64,000 nt of DNA from Pseudomonas schmalbachii (GCF_017589465.1 NZ_JAELYA010000002.1:496001-560000); one strand, 5' to 3'. Counted from the first letter of the stretch, positions 18,762 to 27,625 are shown. The notes: a model not told the origin generated them from the sequence alone. Program-made: numbers and translations.

Positions 18762-18776
18762 AGATAGCGCTGTCTC
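18762..18776. promoter_or_regulatory. GntR operator 2 (upstream of gntK)
   Basis: AGATAGCGCTGTCTC, 17 bp before the gntK start. It would be inside the coding frame if gntK began further upstream, which supports the ATG at 18793. Confidence 0.75.
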
Positions 18777-18792
18777 TGCCCAGAGGCACCCT

Positions 18793-19314
18793 ATGCTCCC
18801 CACCATCAATGCACTCGTGATCATGGGCGTCGCCGGCTGCGGCAAGTCCAGCGTCGCCGAGGCGATCTGCCGGCAGAGCGGCGCCTGCATCATCGAAGGC
18901 GATGCATTCCACCCCGCGGAAAACATTCGCAAGATGAGCGCCGGCATCCCGCTGAACGACGAAGACCGCGCCGGCTGGCTGGATACCCTGTGCGACGAGC
19001 TGCGCAAGGCGGTCGCCGCCGGCAGGCAGCCGGTGCTCACCTGCTCCGCCCTCAAGCGCAGCTATCGCGAGCGCCTGCGCAGCGCGGTGCCCGGCCTCGG
19101 CGTGGTGTTCCTGGAGCTGACGCCGACCACAGCCGCGCAACGGGTCGCCTGCCGCCCCGGGCATTTCATGCCGGCTACGCTGATCGAAAGCCAGTTCGCC
19201 GCCCTCGAACCGCCGCTGGACGAACCCCTGACCCTGCGCCTGGACGCCACCCGCCCGGTGGAAAACCTGGCGCAAGCCACCAACGACTGGTGGCGCCTGC
19301 ATGGTTTCGAGTGA
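18793..19314 (+). CDS. gntK: Gluconokinase
   Basis: A 173-residue shikimate-kinase-like gluconokinase that makes 6-phosphogluconate from gluconate and ATP. The Walker A loop is GVAGCGKSSVAEAI (residues 11-24), then EGDAFHPAENIRKM (substrate-binding segment), the DEDRAGWLD segment, CSALKRSYRERLR and the C-terminal Arg-containing CRPGHFMPATLIESQF. The ATG at 18793 (MLPTINALVIMG) follows AGAGG and lies just after GntR operator 2; the longer open frame would run through the operator. It forms a unit with gntT, which has its own operator. Confidence 0.94.
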   Translation: MLPTINALVIMGVAGCGKSSVAEAICRQSGACIIEGDAFHPAENIRKMSAGIPLNDEDRAGWLDTLCDELRKAVAAGRQPVLTCSALKRSYRERLRSAVPGLGVVFLELTPTTAAQRVACRPGHFMPATLIESQFAALEPPLDEPLTLRLDATRPVENLAQATNDWWRLHGFE

Positions 19315-19337
19315 GCGCTTTTTCGCCTGCCCGAAAA

Positions 19338-19352
19338 AGATAGCGCTATCTC
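19338..19352. promoter_or_regulatory. GntR operator 3 (upstream of gntT)
   Basis: AGATAGCGCTATCTC is a near-perfect palindrome between gntK and gntT, 53 bp before the permease start. It implies a separate repressible promoter for gntT. Confidence 0.8.
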
Positions 19353-19405
19353 AGAATCACCCTTGAAAACCGCTCCGGCACAACAACGACAATAGGAGAT
19401 TCGCC

Positions 19406-20758
19406 ATGCTCGGCATGTCTCACGACACCTACCTGCTGCTCGATGCAGTGGTCACCATCGTCGGCCTGATCCTGCTGATCACCCGCTTCAAGTTCCACCC
19501 CTTCGTCGCCCTGATCATCGCCGCCGGCTTCCTCGGCCTGACCTCCGGCATGCCGGTGGAAAAGATCGTCAAATCCTTCCAGGACGGCTTCGGCGGCGTG
19601 CTCGGCTTCGTCGGCGTGATCCTCGCCCTGGGCACCATGCTCGGCAAGATGATGGCCGAATCCGGCGGCGCCGATCAGATCGCCCGCACCCTGATCCAGG
19701 CCTTCGGCAAGGAACGCGTGCACTGGGCGATGATGCTGGCGGCGTTCCTGGTCGGCATTCCGCTGTTCTTCGAGATCGGCTTCATCCTGCTGATCCCGCT
19801 GGTGTTCATCGTCGCCAAGCGCAGCGGCGTATCGCTGATCAAGATCGGCATCCCGCTGCTGGCCGGTCTCTCCGCCGTGCACGGCCTGGTGCCGCCGCAT
19901 CCCGGTCCACTGCTGGCGATCGGCGTGTTCGGCGCCGACATCGGCAAGACCATCCTCTACGGCCTGATCGTCGCCCTGCCCACCGCGGCCATCGCCGGCC
20001 CGCTGTACGGCGCCTTCATCGCCCGATACATCCCCGGCAGCCCGTCGGAGGAACTGGTCGAGCAACTCGCCCACGATCCGGAAGCCAGCAACCTGCCGAG
20101 CTTCGGCGTGACCCTGCTGACGGTCCTGCTGCCGGTGTTCCTGATGCTGCTGAAGACCTTCGCCGACGTGGTGCTGCCGGAAGACCACATCATCCGCGCC
20201 TGGCTGGACATGATCGGCCACCCGATCACCGCCCTGCTGCTGGCCCTGCTGCTGGCGCTGTACACCTTCGGCTATGCGCGCGGCTTCGAGTCGAAGCAGG
20301 TGCTCAAGCTGCTCGACCACAGCCTCGCGCCGACCGCCGCCATCGTCATGATCATCGGCGCCGGCGGCGGCTTCAAACAGATGCTGGTGGCCAGCGGCGT
20401 GGGCGACGTGATCGGCCATCTGGCGGTGAACGCGCAGATCTCGCCGATCCTGCTGGCCTGGCTGGTCGCCGCGCTGATCCGCATCGCCACCGGTTCGGCC
20501 ACCGTCGCCACCATCACCGGCGCGGGCATCGTGGTGCCGGTGATCGACATGATCCCCGGAGTGAACCGCGAACTGCTGGTGCTCGCCACCGGCGCCGGCT
20601 CGCTGATCCTCTCCCACGTCAACGACGCCGGTTTCTGGCTGGTGAAGCAGTACTTCAACATGAGCGTCGCGGAAACCTTCAAGACCTGGACGATGATGGA
20701 GACCATCCTCTCCGTGGTCGGGCTGGTGTTCATTCTGCTGCTGTCGCTGGTGATCTGA
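19406..20758 (+). CDS. gntT: Gluconate permease (GntP family)
   Basis: A 450-residue inner-membrane gluconate/H+ symporter of the GntP family with about 12-14 hydrophobic segments, starting DAVVTIVGLILLITRFKFHP and ending IILSVVGLVFILLLSLVI. Family-typical segments include GLVPPHPGPLLAIGVFGAD, GSATVATITGAGIV and ILSHVNDAGFW. TAGGAG precedes the ATG. It lies between gntK and the GapN-like gene and has its own GntR operator. In P. aeruginosa the equivalent gene is named gntU or gntP in some annotations, so the symbol is a family label. Confidence 0.93.
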   Translation: MLGMSHDTYLLLDAVVTIVGLILLITRFKFHPFVALIIAAGFLGLTSGMPVEKIVKSFQDGFGGVLGFVGVILALGTMLGKMMAESGGADQIARTLIQAFGKERVHWAMMLAAFLVGIPLFFEIGFILLIPLVFIVAKRSGVSLIKIGIPLLAGLSAVHGLVPPHPGPLLAIGVFGADIGKTILYGLIVALPTAAIAGPLYGAFIARYIPGSPSEELVEQLAHDPEASNLPSFGVTLLTVLLPVFLMLLKTFADVVLPEDHIIRAWLDMIGHPITALLLALLLALYTFGYARGFESKQVLKLLDHSLAPTAAIVMIIGAGGGFKQMLVASGVGDVIGHLAVNAQISPILLAWLVAALIRIATGSATVATITGAGIVVPVIDMIPGVNRELLVLATGAGSLILSHVNDAGFWLVKQYFNMSVAETFKTWTMMETILSVVGLVFILLLSLVI

Positions 20759-20779
20759 GCGGCGGATGGCGAATACCGC

Positions 20780-20840
20780 GTAGGGCGGGTGCAACCCGCC
20801 ACCCTTGTCACCGGCCAATGGCGGGTTGCACCCGCCCTAC
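20780..20840. repeat. REPIN, family B, copy 2
   Basis: GTAGGGCGGGTGCAACCCGCC and the inverted GGCGGGTTGCACCCGCCCTAC, in the 109-bp gap between gntT and the GapN-like gene. It could act as a differential stability or attenuation hairpin. Confidence 0.85.
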
Positions 20841-20867
20841 CGTCTTCCCGCTCCAGAGGAATTGGCA

Positions 20868-22493
20868 ATGCACGACAACAACAACCTCGACCACCTCTTC
20901 CCAACCCTCGCCGACATCCCCGAGCAATACCGCCTGGGCGCGCCCATCGAGCAGCGCGAGTACCTGCTGAACGGCGAACTCAGGCGCTGGGAAGGCCCGC
21001 TCGCCGCGGTGCGCAGCCCGGTCTTCCTGGCCGGCGAGAACGGCGACGAACAGGTGATCCTCGGCAGCACCCCGCTGCTCGACGCCGACGCCGCGCTGGC
21101 CGCTCTCGATGCAGCAGTTGCAGCCTACGATCACGGCCAGGGCCTGTGGCCGACCCTGCGCGTGGCCGAGCGCATCCAGCACGTCGAAACCTTCCTCGCC
21201 CGCATGCGCGAACAGCGCGAGGCGGTGGTCAAGCTGCTGATGTGGGAGATCGGCAAGAACCTCAAGGACTCCGAGAAGGAATTCGACCGCACCTGCGACT
21301 ACATCGTCGACACCATCGAGGCGCTCAAGGAACTGGACCGCCGCTCCAGCCGCTTCGAGCTGGAACAGGGCACCCTCGGCCAGATCCGCCGTGTGCCGAT
21401 GGGCGTGGCACTGTGCATGGGCCCGTACAACTACCCGCTGAACGAAACCTTCACCACCCTGATCCCGGCGCTGATCATGGGCAACACCGTGGTGTTCAAG
21501 CCGGCCAAGTTCGGCGTGCTGCTGATCCGCCCGCTGCTGGAGGCGTTCCGCGACAGCTTCCCGCCGGGGGTGATCAACATCATCTACGGCAAGGGCCGCG
21601 ACACCGTCAGCGCGCTGATGGCCAGCGGCAAGATCGACGTATTCGCCTTCATCGGCACCCACTCCGGCGCCAGCGACCTGAAGAAACTGCACCCACGCCC
21701 GCACCGCCTGCGCGCGGCGCTCGGCCTGGATGCGAAGAACCCGGGCATCGTGCTGCCGCAGGTCGACCTCGACAACGCCGTCAGCGAAGCCGTCACCGGC
21801 GCCCTTTCCTTCAACGGCCAGCGCTGCACCGCGCTGAAGATCCTCTTCGTGCACGAGGATGTGCTGCAGCCGTTTCTCGACAAATTCAGCGCCAGACTCG
21901 CCACGCTCAAGCCGGGCATGCCCTGGGAACCGGGCGTGGCACTCACCCCGCTGCCGGAGCCAGGCAAGGTGGATTACCTCAACGGCCTGCTGCGGGACGC
22001 CGTCGCCAAGGGCGCGAACGTGATCAACCCGGGCGGCGGCGCGCACCGGCAAAGCTTCTTCTATCCGGCGCTGCTCAGCCCGGTGAGCGCGAACATGCGC
22101 ATCTACCAGGAAGAACAGTTCGGCCCGCTGATCCCGGTGGTGCCGTACCGCGACCTGAAGGAAGTGATCGACTACGTGCTGCATTCCGACTACGGCCAGC
22201 AGCTGAGCATCTTCGGCAACGACCCGGCACAGGTCGGCCGGCTGGTGGATGCGTTCGTCAACCAGGTCGGCCGGATCAACATCAACGCCCAGTGCCAGCG
22301 CGGCCCGGACACCTTCCCCTTCAACGGCCGCAAGAACTCGGCGGAAGGCACCCTGTCGGTACACGACGCACTGCGGGTGTTCTCCATCCGCACGCTGGTG
22401 GCGACGAAGTTCCAGGAGGACAACAAGGAGCTGGTCAGCGAGATCATCCGCAATCGGGAGTCGAATTTCCTGACGACGGATTACATCTTCTGA
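20868..22493 (+). CDS. NADP-dependent glyceraldehyde-3-phosphate dehydrogenase (GapN-like)
   Basis: A 541-residue aldehyde-dehydrogenase-superfamily protein, likely the non-phosphorylating GAPDH that oxidises glyceraldehyde 3-phosphate to 3-phosphoglycerate with NADP+. The oxyanion Asn is in MGPYNYPLNE, the nucleophilic Cys is in NGQRCTALK, and the late motif EEQFGPLIPVVPY is clear. Oddly, the segment that in most ALDHs reads ELGGK, with the general-base Glu, reads GLDAK here, so the usual Glu is replaced by Gly. It has an N-terminal extension of about 60 residues over most ALDHs. GAGGA precedes the ATG at 20868. Its position after gntRKT matches other pseudomonads, linking gluconate catabolism (Entner-Doudoroff) to NADPH supply. 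Confidence 0.85.
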   Translation: MHDNNNLDHLFPTLADIPEQYRLGAPIEQREYLLNGELRRWEGPLAAVRSPVFLAGENGDEQVILGSTPLLDADAALAALDAAVAAYDHGQGLWPTLRVAERIQHVETFLARMREQREAVVKLLMWEIGKNLKDSEKEFDRTCDYIVDTIEALKELDRRSSRFELEQGTLGQIRRVPMGVALCMGPYNYPLNETFTTLIPALIMGNTVVFKPAKFGVLLIRPLLEAFRDSFPPGVINIIYGKGRDTVSALMASGKIDVFAFIGTHSGASDLKKLHPRPHRLRAALGLDAKNPGIVLPQVDLDNAVSEAVTGALSFNGQRCTALKILFVHEDVLQPFLDKFSARLATLKPGMPWEPGVALTPLPEPGKVDYLNGLLRDAVAKGANVINPGGGAHRQSFFYPALLSPVSANMRIYQEEQFGPLIPVVPYRDLKEVIDYVLHSDYGQQLSIFGNDPAQVGRLVDAFVNQVGRININAQCQRGPDTFPFNGRKNSAEGTLSVHDALRVFSIRTLVATKFQEDNKELVSEIIRNRESNFLTTDYIF

Positions 22494-22522
22494 GTAAGTA
22501 ACCTCACCCACGCACCGAACCT

Positions 22523-22626
22523 GTAGGAGCCAGGGGGACGCCCAGTCCTTGCTGGCGATCGACCGTGCCAACCGGCGGCTCTCTCGTTGTCGGCGAGCTT
22601 GGGATCGCCAGCAAGCTGGCTCCTAC
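22523..22626. repeat. REPIN, family C, copy 2, with a 14-bp insertion
   Basis: GTAGGAGCCAG is followed by an extra GGGGACGCCCAGTC before the normal CTTGCTGGCGATC; the inverted arm GCCAGCAAGCTGGCTCCTAC is intact. The insertion destroys the first palindrome and is flanked by CCAG on both sides. Confidence 0.8.
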
Positions 22627-22644
22627 AAAATCCGTCGCAGCGGT

Positions 22645-23307
22645 TTAATCGCGTTCCTGCTCCAGCCGCGCCAGGCGTTCTTCGAGGGCGGCGACTCGGG
22701 CTTCCAGTTCGGCGAGGCGGCCGCTGTCCACGGGGCTGCCGCCCTCGCTGGAGCTGCTGCGGGTGGCGCTGGCGGCGATGGCTTCGGCGCGGTCTTCCTC
22801 GGTGCCGAGCAGGTGCATGTAGCGCTCTTCGCGCTGTCCCGGCTGGCGTTCCAGTTGCACGGTCATGCCGCGGGCGGCGAGGCGTTCGAGCTGGTGGCGG
22901 ACTTCCTCGGTGTCGTCGAATTCGTACATGCGCTGGGTGCGGGTGAGCAGTTCGTTGAGCGTCTGCGGGCCGCGCAGGAGCAGCAACGCGATCAGCATCA
23001 GCTGCGGCTTGACCAGTTCCAGGGTCTTTTCCGTGCGCTGCTCCCAGCGGTCGGCGCGGCTGCCCATCTGCAGGCGCACCAGTTCGCGCCCTTCCAGGCT
23101 GCGCAGGGCCTGGCCGACCTGGCCGGGGGTGAGGTTCATCACCGGCTCGCGGCTGGTCTTCTGGTTGCAAGCGGTGACCAGCGCGTTGAGGGTCAGCGGA
23201 TAGGACTCCGGGGTGGTCGCCTGTTTCTCGATCAGGCAGCCGATGATGCGGGCCTCCACCGCGCTGAGCGGTTCGCGGGCGGAAGTGGCTTCGGTTTCAG
23301 AGGTCAT
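22645..23307 (-). CDS. yceH: YceH-family protein (DUF480)
   Basis: A roughly 220-residue cytoplasmic protein of the YceH/DUF480 family: two winged-helix domains followed by a C-terminal coiled coil. Visible segments are [41 protein letters not shown] (first domain), [19 protein letters not shown] (second domain) and a heptad-rich tail [20 protein letters not shown]. The function is not established. I choose the ATG at 23307 (MTSETEATS); an ATG five codons earlier is possible. It sits alone between repeats, with a family C REPIN downstream. Confidence 0.87.
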   Translation of the reverse strand: MTSETEATSAREPLSAVEARIIGCLIEKQATTPESYPLTLNALVTACNQKTSREPVMNLTPGQVGQALRSLEGRELVRLQMGSRADRWEQRTEKTLELVKPQLMLIALLLLRGPQTLNELLTRTQRMYEFDDTEEVRHQLERLAARGMTVQLERQPGQREERYMHLLGTEEDRAEAIAASATRSSSSEGGSPVDSGRLAELEARVAALEERLARLEQERD

Positions 23308-23372
23308 GGCTACAACATCCATTTGCGTGGGAACCGCCCTAGCCTAGCCGCATGCGGGGGCTTTGGCACTCC

Positions 23373-23440
23373 CGTCAGGGCAGGTGAAACCCGCCGGGTT
23401 TCCGCAAATGGCATGTCATGGCGGGTTGCACCCGCCCTAC
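23373..23440. repeat. REPIN, family B, copy 3, with a family E half at 23447-23471
   Basis: The first arm is degenerate (GTCAGGGCAGGTGAAACCCGCC) and the second is intact (GGCGGGTTGCACCCGCCCTAC). A family E half-element (GCGGGCACGGCCCGCTCCTAC) follows directly. Confidence 0.75.
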
Positions 23441-23482
23441 GAGGCTGATCGCGGGCACGGCCCGCTCCTACGGGGGCAGCTC

Positions 23483-24466
23483 TCAGCCCGTAATCGCCTC
23501 GAACCCCTGGCGAATCTGTTCCTCGGGCAGGTTGTCGCCGATGAACACCATCACGCTCTCGCGCGCCTCGCCTTCCTGCCACTCGGCGTCCCAGTCGAAC
23601 CCGTAGAGCCGCAGCACACCCTGGAATACCAGGCGGCGGGATTCGCCGGCGATGTTCAGCACGCCCTTGTAGCGCAGCAGCGAGTTGCCGTGCCATTGCA
23701 GCAGGTCGTCCATGAACTGGCTGAGGCGATCGATGTCCAGCGGCCGATCCGTGCGCAGGACCATGGTGGCGATGCGGTCGTTGACCGTCACGGCTGGGCG
23801 CAGCGGTTGCAGTGGACGCAGGCCGACGTCGGCGTTGAGGTTGAAGCCGCGCACGTCGAGCAGGCGGTCGAGGTCGATGGCGCCGTTATCCACAGGGAAG
23901 ACCTGCGCGCGGCGGTTGATGCGCTGCAGGCGTTCGACCAGAGTCTGGTAGTCGGTCGGCTCGACCAGGTCGCGCTTGCTCACCAGGAGGCGGTCGCCGA
24001 AGCCGACCTGGGCCTGGGCGATGGTTTCCTGCAGGTGGCGCTCGGCGTTGACCGCGTCGACCAGGGTGATGATGCCGTCGAGCAGGTAGCGCTCGCGCAG
24101 GGTCTCGTCGACGAAGAAGGTCTGCGCCACCGGCGCCGGGTCGGCCAGGCCGGTGCATTCGATCACCAGGCGGTCGAACTCGATCTCGCCGTTGTCGCGC
24201 TGTTCCAGCAGGACGAACAGTGCCTTCTCCAGATCGGTATTGATGGTACAGCAGACGCAGCCGTTGGACAGGGTCATCACCTGCACCGGTTCGTCGCCGA
24301 GCAGTTGGGCGTCGATGGGCGTTTCGCTGAACTCGTTCTCGATCACCGCGATCTTCAGGCCGTGCTCGGCCTTGAGGATGTGCTTGAGCAGTGTCGTCTT
24401 GCCCGCGCCGAGAAAGCCGGTGAGGACGGTCACCGGAATCTGCGTGGCGATTGCGGAATCAGTCAT
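23483..24466 (-). CDS. yjiA: CobW/YjiA-type metal-binding GTPase
   Basis: A 327-residue G3E-family P-loop GTPase. Walker A is GFLGAGKTTLLKHI (residues 14-27), the metal-binding CxCC motif is NGCVCCTIN, Walker B-like ECTGLADPAPVAQTF follows, SKRDLVEPTDYQ is the NKxD-like guanine motif, and a CobW C-terminal domain is present. Such proteins are metallochaperone-type GTPases; E. coli YjiA binds transition metals, but its client is unknown. The ATG at 24466 follows GGAAG. It is the last gene of the btsT-yjiX-yjiA set also seen in E. coli, but a hairpin with a T run separates it from yjiX. Confidence 0.9.
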   Translation of the reverse strand: MTDSAIATQIPVTVLTGFLGAGKTTLLKHILKAEHGLKIAVIENEFSETPIDAQLLGDEPVQVMTLSNGCVCCTINTDLEKALFVLLEQRDNGEIEFDRLVIECTGLADPAPVAQTFFVDETLRERYLLDGIITLVDAVNAERHLQETIAQAQVGFGDRLLVSKRDLVEPTDYQTLVERLQRINRRAQVFPVDNGAIDLDRLLDVRGFNLNADVGLRPLQPLRPAVTVNDRIATMVLRTDRPLDIDRLSQFMDDLLQWHGNSLLRYKGVLNIAGESRRLVFQGVLRLYGFDWDAEWQEGEARESVMVFIGDNLPEEQIRQGFEAITG

Positions 24467-24483
24467 GGGTACTTCCAGGCAGG

Positions 24484-24518
24484 AAAATGAAAACGGGCCG
24501 CGATCGCTCGTGGCCCGT
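24484..24518 (-). terminator. Hairpin with T run between yjiX and yjiA
   Basis: On the minus strand ACGGGCC pairs with GGCCCGT, followed by TTTCATTTT, ending about 20 bp before the yjiA ATG. It would terminate transcripts from btsT-yjiX unless read through. Confidence 0.6.
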
Positions 24519-24633
24519 GGTGATCGGATCGGGCTTGGCAAGGATGTCGCAAAACCTCATCCCTGCCGACAACCCTCGGTCGCGCTGGCGCGGAGGCGAC
24601 AGCCCGGGTCGTTTTCCGCCCCGGGCGTGCCGT

Positions 24634-24837
24634 TCAGCAGCAGCGGATCGGCCGTCCCTTGCCGCCGCCGTAACGCGCCTCCTGGCGGTCGCGGAAGAAC
24701 TCCTCGTAGGTCATCACCGGCTTGTCCGGATGCTTGGTCTGCATGTGCTGGACGTAGTTGTCGTAGTCCGGCATGCCGACCAGCATCCGGGCGGCCTGCC
24801 CGAGGTACTTACCCATGCGGCTGAGGTCGTTGAACAT
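24634..24837 (-). CDS. yjiX: YbdD/YjiX family small protein
   Basis: A 67-residue protein of the YbdD/YjiX family, always found beside CstA-type transporters. It starts [20 protein letters not shown], has the conserved [19 protein letters not shown] and [17 protein letters not shown], and ends in two cysteines (RPIRCC), a family hallmark. It follows the transporter gene by 12 bp with GGAGG before the ATG, so it is co-translated. Its role is not known in detail; it may assist or regulate the transporter. Confidence 0.93.
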   Translation of the reverse strand: MFNDLSRMGKYLGQAARMLVGMPDYDNYVQHMQTKHPDKPVMTYEEFFRDRQEARYGGGKGRPIRCC

Positions 24838-24849
24838 GCGTCACCTCCA

Positions 24850-26916
24850 TCAGGCATCGGGAATCGGCTGGAACGGCGACTCCTTGTCGGTGCGCTCCTT
24901 CTTGTTCCACGCGGCAGCGCCGACCTTGATCGAGTAGACCAGCACGCTGAGCACCACCAGCAGGAACAGCACGGTGAGGCCGGCGTTGATGTACGCGTTC
25001 ATCATCACGCTCTGCACCTGGCCGAGGTCCTTGGCCGGAGCCAGCACCTGGCCGGCATCCAGCGCGGCACTGTATTTCTGGCCGAGGGCGACGAAGCCCA
25101 CCGCCGGGTTGCTGTCGAAGATCTTGATCAGGCCCGCGGTGGTGGTGCAGATCAGCAGCCAGGCGGCCGGCACCATGGTCACCCAGACGTACTGCTGGCG
25201 CTTCATCTTGATCAGCACGACGGTGGCGAGCATCAGCGCGATGCCGGCGAGCATCTGGTTGGAGATGCCGAACAGCGGCCACAGGGTGTTGATGCCGCCC
25301 AGCGGGTCGACCACGCCCTGGTACAGCAGCCAGCCCCACATCGCCACGCAGCCGCCGGTGGCGAAGACGTTGGCGCCCCACGAGTCGGTCCGGCTCAGCG
25401 CCGGCACGAATTCGCCCAGCAGGTCCTGCAGCATGAAGCGCCCGGCGCGGGTGCCGGCGTCCACCGCGGTGAGGATGAACAGCGCCTCGAAGAGGATCGC
25501 GAAGTGGTACCAGAAGGCCATGGTGTTCTCACCCGGCAGCACCTGGTGAAGGATGTGCGCGATGCCCACGGCGAGGGTCGGCGCGCCGCCGGCACGGGCC
25601 AGGATGGTGGTTTCGCCGATGTCTTGGGCGGTCTGCGTGAGCACCTCCGGCGTGATGGCGAAGCCCCAGCTGCTGACGGTCGCGGCCACTGCGGCGACGT
25701 CGGTGCCGACCACGGCCGGCGGGCTGTTCATGGCGAAGTAGATGCCCGGCTCGATCACCGAGGCGGCGACCATGGCCATGATCGCCACGAAGGATTCCAT
25801 CAGCATGCCGCCGTAGCCGATGTAGCGGGCGTCGGGCTCGCGGTTGAGCAGCTTCGGCGTGGTGCCGGAGGAGATCAGCGCGTGGAAGCCGGACACGGCG
25901 CCACAGGCGATGGTGATGAACAGGAACGGGAACAGCGCGCCCTTCCACACCGGGCCGGTGCCGTCGGTGAACTGGGTCAGCGCCGGCATCTTCAGCTCCG
26001 GCATGACGATCAGGATGCCGATGGCGAGGGCGACGATGGTGCCGATCTTCAGGAAGGTCGACAGGTAGTCGCGCGGCGCCAGCAGCAGCCATACCGGCAG
26101 CACCGAGGCGATGGCGCCGTAGGCGATCAGCATCCAGGTGATCTGTATGCCGGTGAAGGTGAAGTGCGGCGCCCATTCCGGACTGGCTGCAACCTGGCCC
26201 CCCAGCCAGATCGAACTGAGCAGCAGGGCGACGCCGACCACCGAGATCTCGCCGATGCGGCCCGGGCGGATGTAGCGCATGTACAGGCCCATGAGGATCG
26301 CGATCGGGATGGTCGCCATCACGGTGAACATGCCCCACGGGCTTTCGGCCAGGGCTTTCACCACGATCAGCGCCAGCACCGCGAGGATGATCACCATGAT
26401 CATGAAGGCGCCGAACAGGGCGATGGTTCCCGCCACCTGGCCCATTTCCTCGCGCACCAGTTCGCCCAGCGAACGGCCGTTGCGGCGGGTGGAGATGAAC
26501 AGGACCATGAAGTCCTGCACCGCACCGGCCAGCACCACGCCGGCAATCAGCCAGAGCGTGCCGGGCAGGTAGCCCATCTGCGCGGCGAGCACGGGGCCGA
26601 CCAGCGGGCCGGCGCCGGCGATGGCGGCGAAGTGGTGACCGAAGAGCACGTGCTTGTTGGTCGGCACGTAGTCCAGGCCATCGTTGTTGATGACCGCGGG
26701 CGTGGCCCGGTTGGGGTCCAGTTGCATCACCTTGCTGGCGATGAACAGGCTGTAGTAACGGTAGGCGACCAGATAGATGGCGACTGCCGCAACGACTATC
26801 CACAAGGCGTTGATGGCTTCGCCGCGGCGCAGAGCCACGACTCCCAAGGCAAAGGCTCCTGCTACCGCCACCACCAGCCAGGCGAGGTGACGTAGCAGGC
26901 TATTGTTATTGTTCAT
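24850..26916 (-). CDS. btsT: CstA/BtsT-family pyruvate (carbon starvation) transporter
   Basis: A 688-residue inner-membrane protein with about 16-18 hydrophobic segments. The conserved CstA features are FGHHFAAIAGAGPLVGPVLA, GYLPGTLWLIAGVVLAGAVQD, ARAGGAPTLAVGIAHIL and LFILTAVDAGTRAGRFMLQD. E. coli BtsT (YjiY) is a pyruvate/H+ symporter and CstA a peptide/pyruvate transporter; the linkage with yjiX and yjiA favours BtsT/CstA, and the symbol cstA is also used in Pseudomonas. It is the first gene of the set, and its promoter lies in the 26917-27028 gap. Confidence 0.92.
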   Translation of the reverse strand: MNNNNSLLRHLAWLVVAVAGAFALGVVALRRGEAINALWIVVAAVAIYLVAYRYYSLFIASKVMQLDPNRATPAVINNDGLDYVPTNKHVLFGHHFAAIAGAGPLVGPVLAAQMGYLPGTLWLIAGVVLAGAVQDFMVLFISTRRNGRSLGELVREEMGQVAGTIALFGAFMIMVIILAVLALIVVKALAESPWGMFTVMATIPIAILMGLYMRYIRPGRIGEISVVGVALLLSSIWLGGQVAASPEWAPHFTFTGIQITWMLIAYGAIASVLPVWLLLAPRDYLSTFLKIGTIVALAIGILIVMPELKMPALTQFTDGTGPVWKGALFPFLFITIACGAVSGFHALISSGTTPKLLNREPDARYIGYGGMLMESFVAIMAMVAASVIEPGIYFAMNSPPAVVGTDVAAVAATVSSWGFAITPEVLTQTAQDIGETTILARAGGAPTLAVGIAHILHQVLPGENTMAFWYHFAILFEALFILTAVDAGTRAGRFMLQDLLGEFVPALSRTDSWGANVFATGGCVAMWGWLLYQGVVDPLGGINTLWPLFGISNQMLAGIALMLATVVLIKMKRQQYVWVTMVPAAWLLICTTTAGLIKIFDSNPAVGFVALGQKYSAALDAGQVLAPAKDLGQVQSVMMNAYINAGLTVLFLLVVLSVLVYSIKVGAAAWNKKERTDKESPFQPIPDA

Positions 26917-27028
26917 AGCGAGGCTTCCGACAGGGTTGAAAGGCGAGATTTCGCAGGAAAATTCTAGTCTCTTCCTACAGACGTTTCATTCAACCTTAGT
27001 CTAAAAAGCCTACAACGATATTGCCGAA

Positions 27029-27061
27029 ACGCCGCTGGCTCATGGCGTTCGCCAGCGGCGT
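27029..27061. terminator. Perfect 13-bp hairpin between the btsT and DUF3015 genes
   Basis: AAACGCCGCTGGC pairs with GCCAGCGGCGTTT around a short loop. It lies after the terminator of the upstream minus-strand gene and before the btsT promoter region; it may be a second or bidirectional terminator. Confidence 0.5.
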
Positions 27062-27071
27062 TTGCAGCAGC

Positions 27072-27100
27072 AAAAAAGAACCCGCCAACAGGCGGGTTGC
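27072..27100 (-). terminator. Rho-independent terminator of the DUF3015 gene
   Basis: On the minus strand AACCCGCC pairs with GGCGGGTT around TGTT and is followed by CTTTTTTG, about 19 bp past the stop. Confidence 0.8.
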
Positions 27101-27118
27101 AAAGGGGAGCGTTGTCAC

Positions 27119-27625
27119 TCAGGCCGGTTGCTTGGCATAGCGCGCCAGAACCTGGTCGCGGCTCATGACCGCCAGAGTGTTGCTGAGCACCTGCTCTCCA
27201 GTTACGTCCTTGCTGGCGAAGATCTCGCCGAAATGCTGCTGGGTGACCTGGGCGAAGTGCGCGCGGTCGTTGGTGTCGATGCCAAGCAGGACGGCGTAGG
27301 CATCCAGCGCCTCGCCCTGTCCCTTGGCCATGTCTTCGGCGATGCTGTCGAGCATGCCGTTCATGGCGAAGATCGAGCGCCCGCCGTAGCCGAGGCGCAC
27401 GCTGGAGTCACAGCCGTTGGTGCCTGAAGTCAGGCCGAAGGTTGCGTTGCCCGAGGTGCCGTTGGTGGTGGTGGCCAAAAGGTGCGGGAACAATCCGCGC
27501 TGCCCTTCGAACACCATGTTGCCCCAGCCGCAGCCACCGCCGCCGGCCTGATCGGCATGTGCCACTACGCTGCCCAGACTGAGCAGGCCGACGATCAAGC
27601 CCTTGCCCACAAGTCGCTTATCCAT
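27119..27625 (-). CDS. DUF3015 exported protein
   Basis: A 168-residue secreted or periplasmic protein of the DUF3015 family, common in Pseudomonas and of unknown function. It has a clear signal peptide (LIVGLLSLGSVVAHA, cleavage before DQAGGGGCGWGN). The mature part carries the Gly-rich CGWGNMVFEGQRG, the LLATTTNGTSGNATFGLTSG segment and two Cys that could pair. I start at the ATG at 27625 (MDKRLVGKGL) since it opens the signal peptide directly; the longer frame adds 29 unlikely residues. It is divergent from mapZ. Confidence 0.85.
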   Translation of the reverse strand: MDKRLVGKGLIVGLLSLGSVVAHADQAGGGGCGWGNMVFEGQRGLFPHLLATTTNGTSGNATFGLTSGTNGCDSSVRLGYGGRSIFAMNGMLDSIAEDMAKGQGEALDAYAVLLGIDTNDRAHFAQVTQQHFGEIFASKDVTGEQVLSNTLAVMSRDQVLARYAKQPA

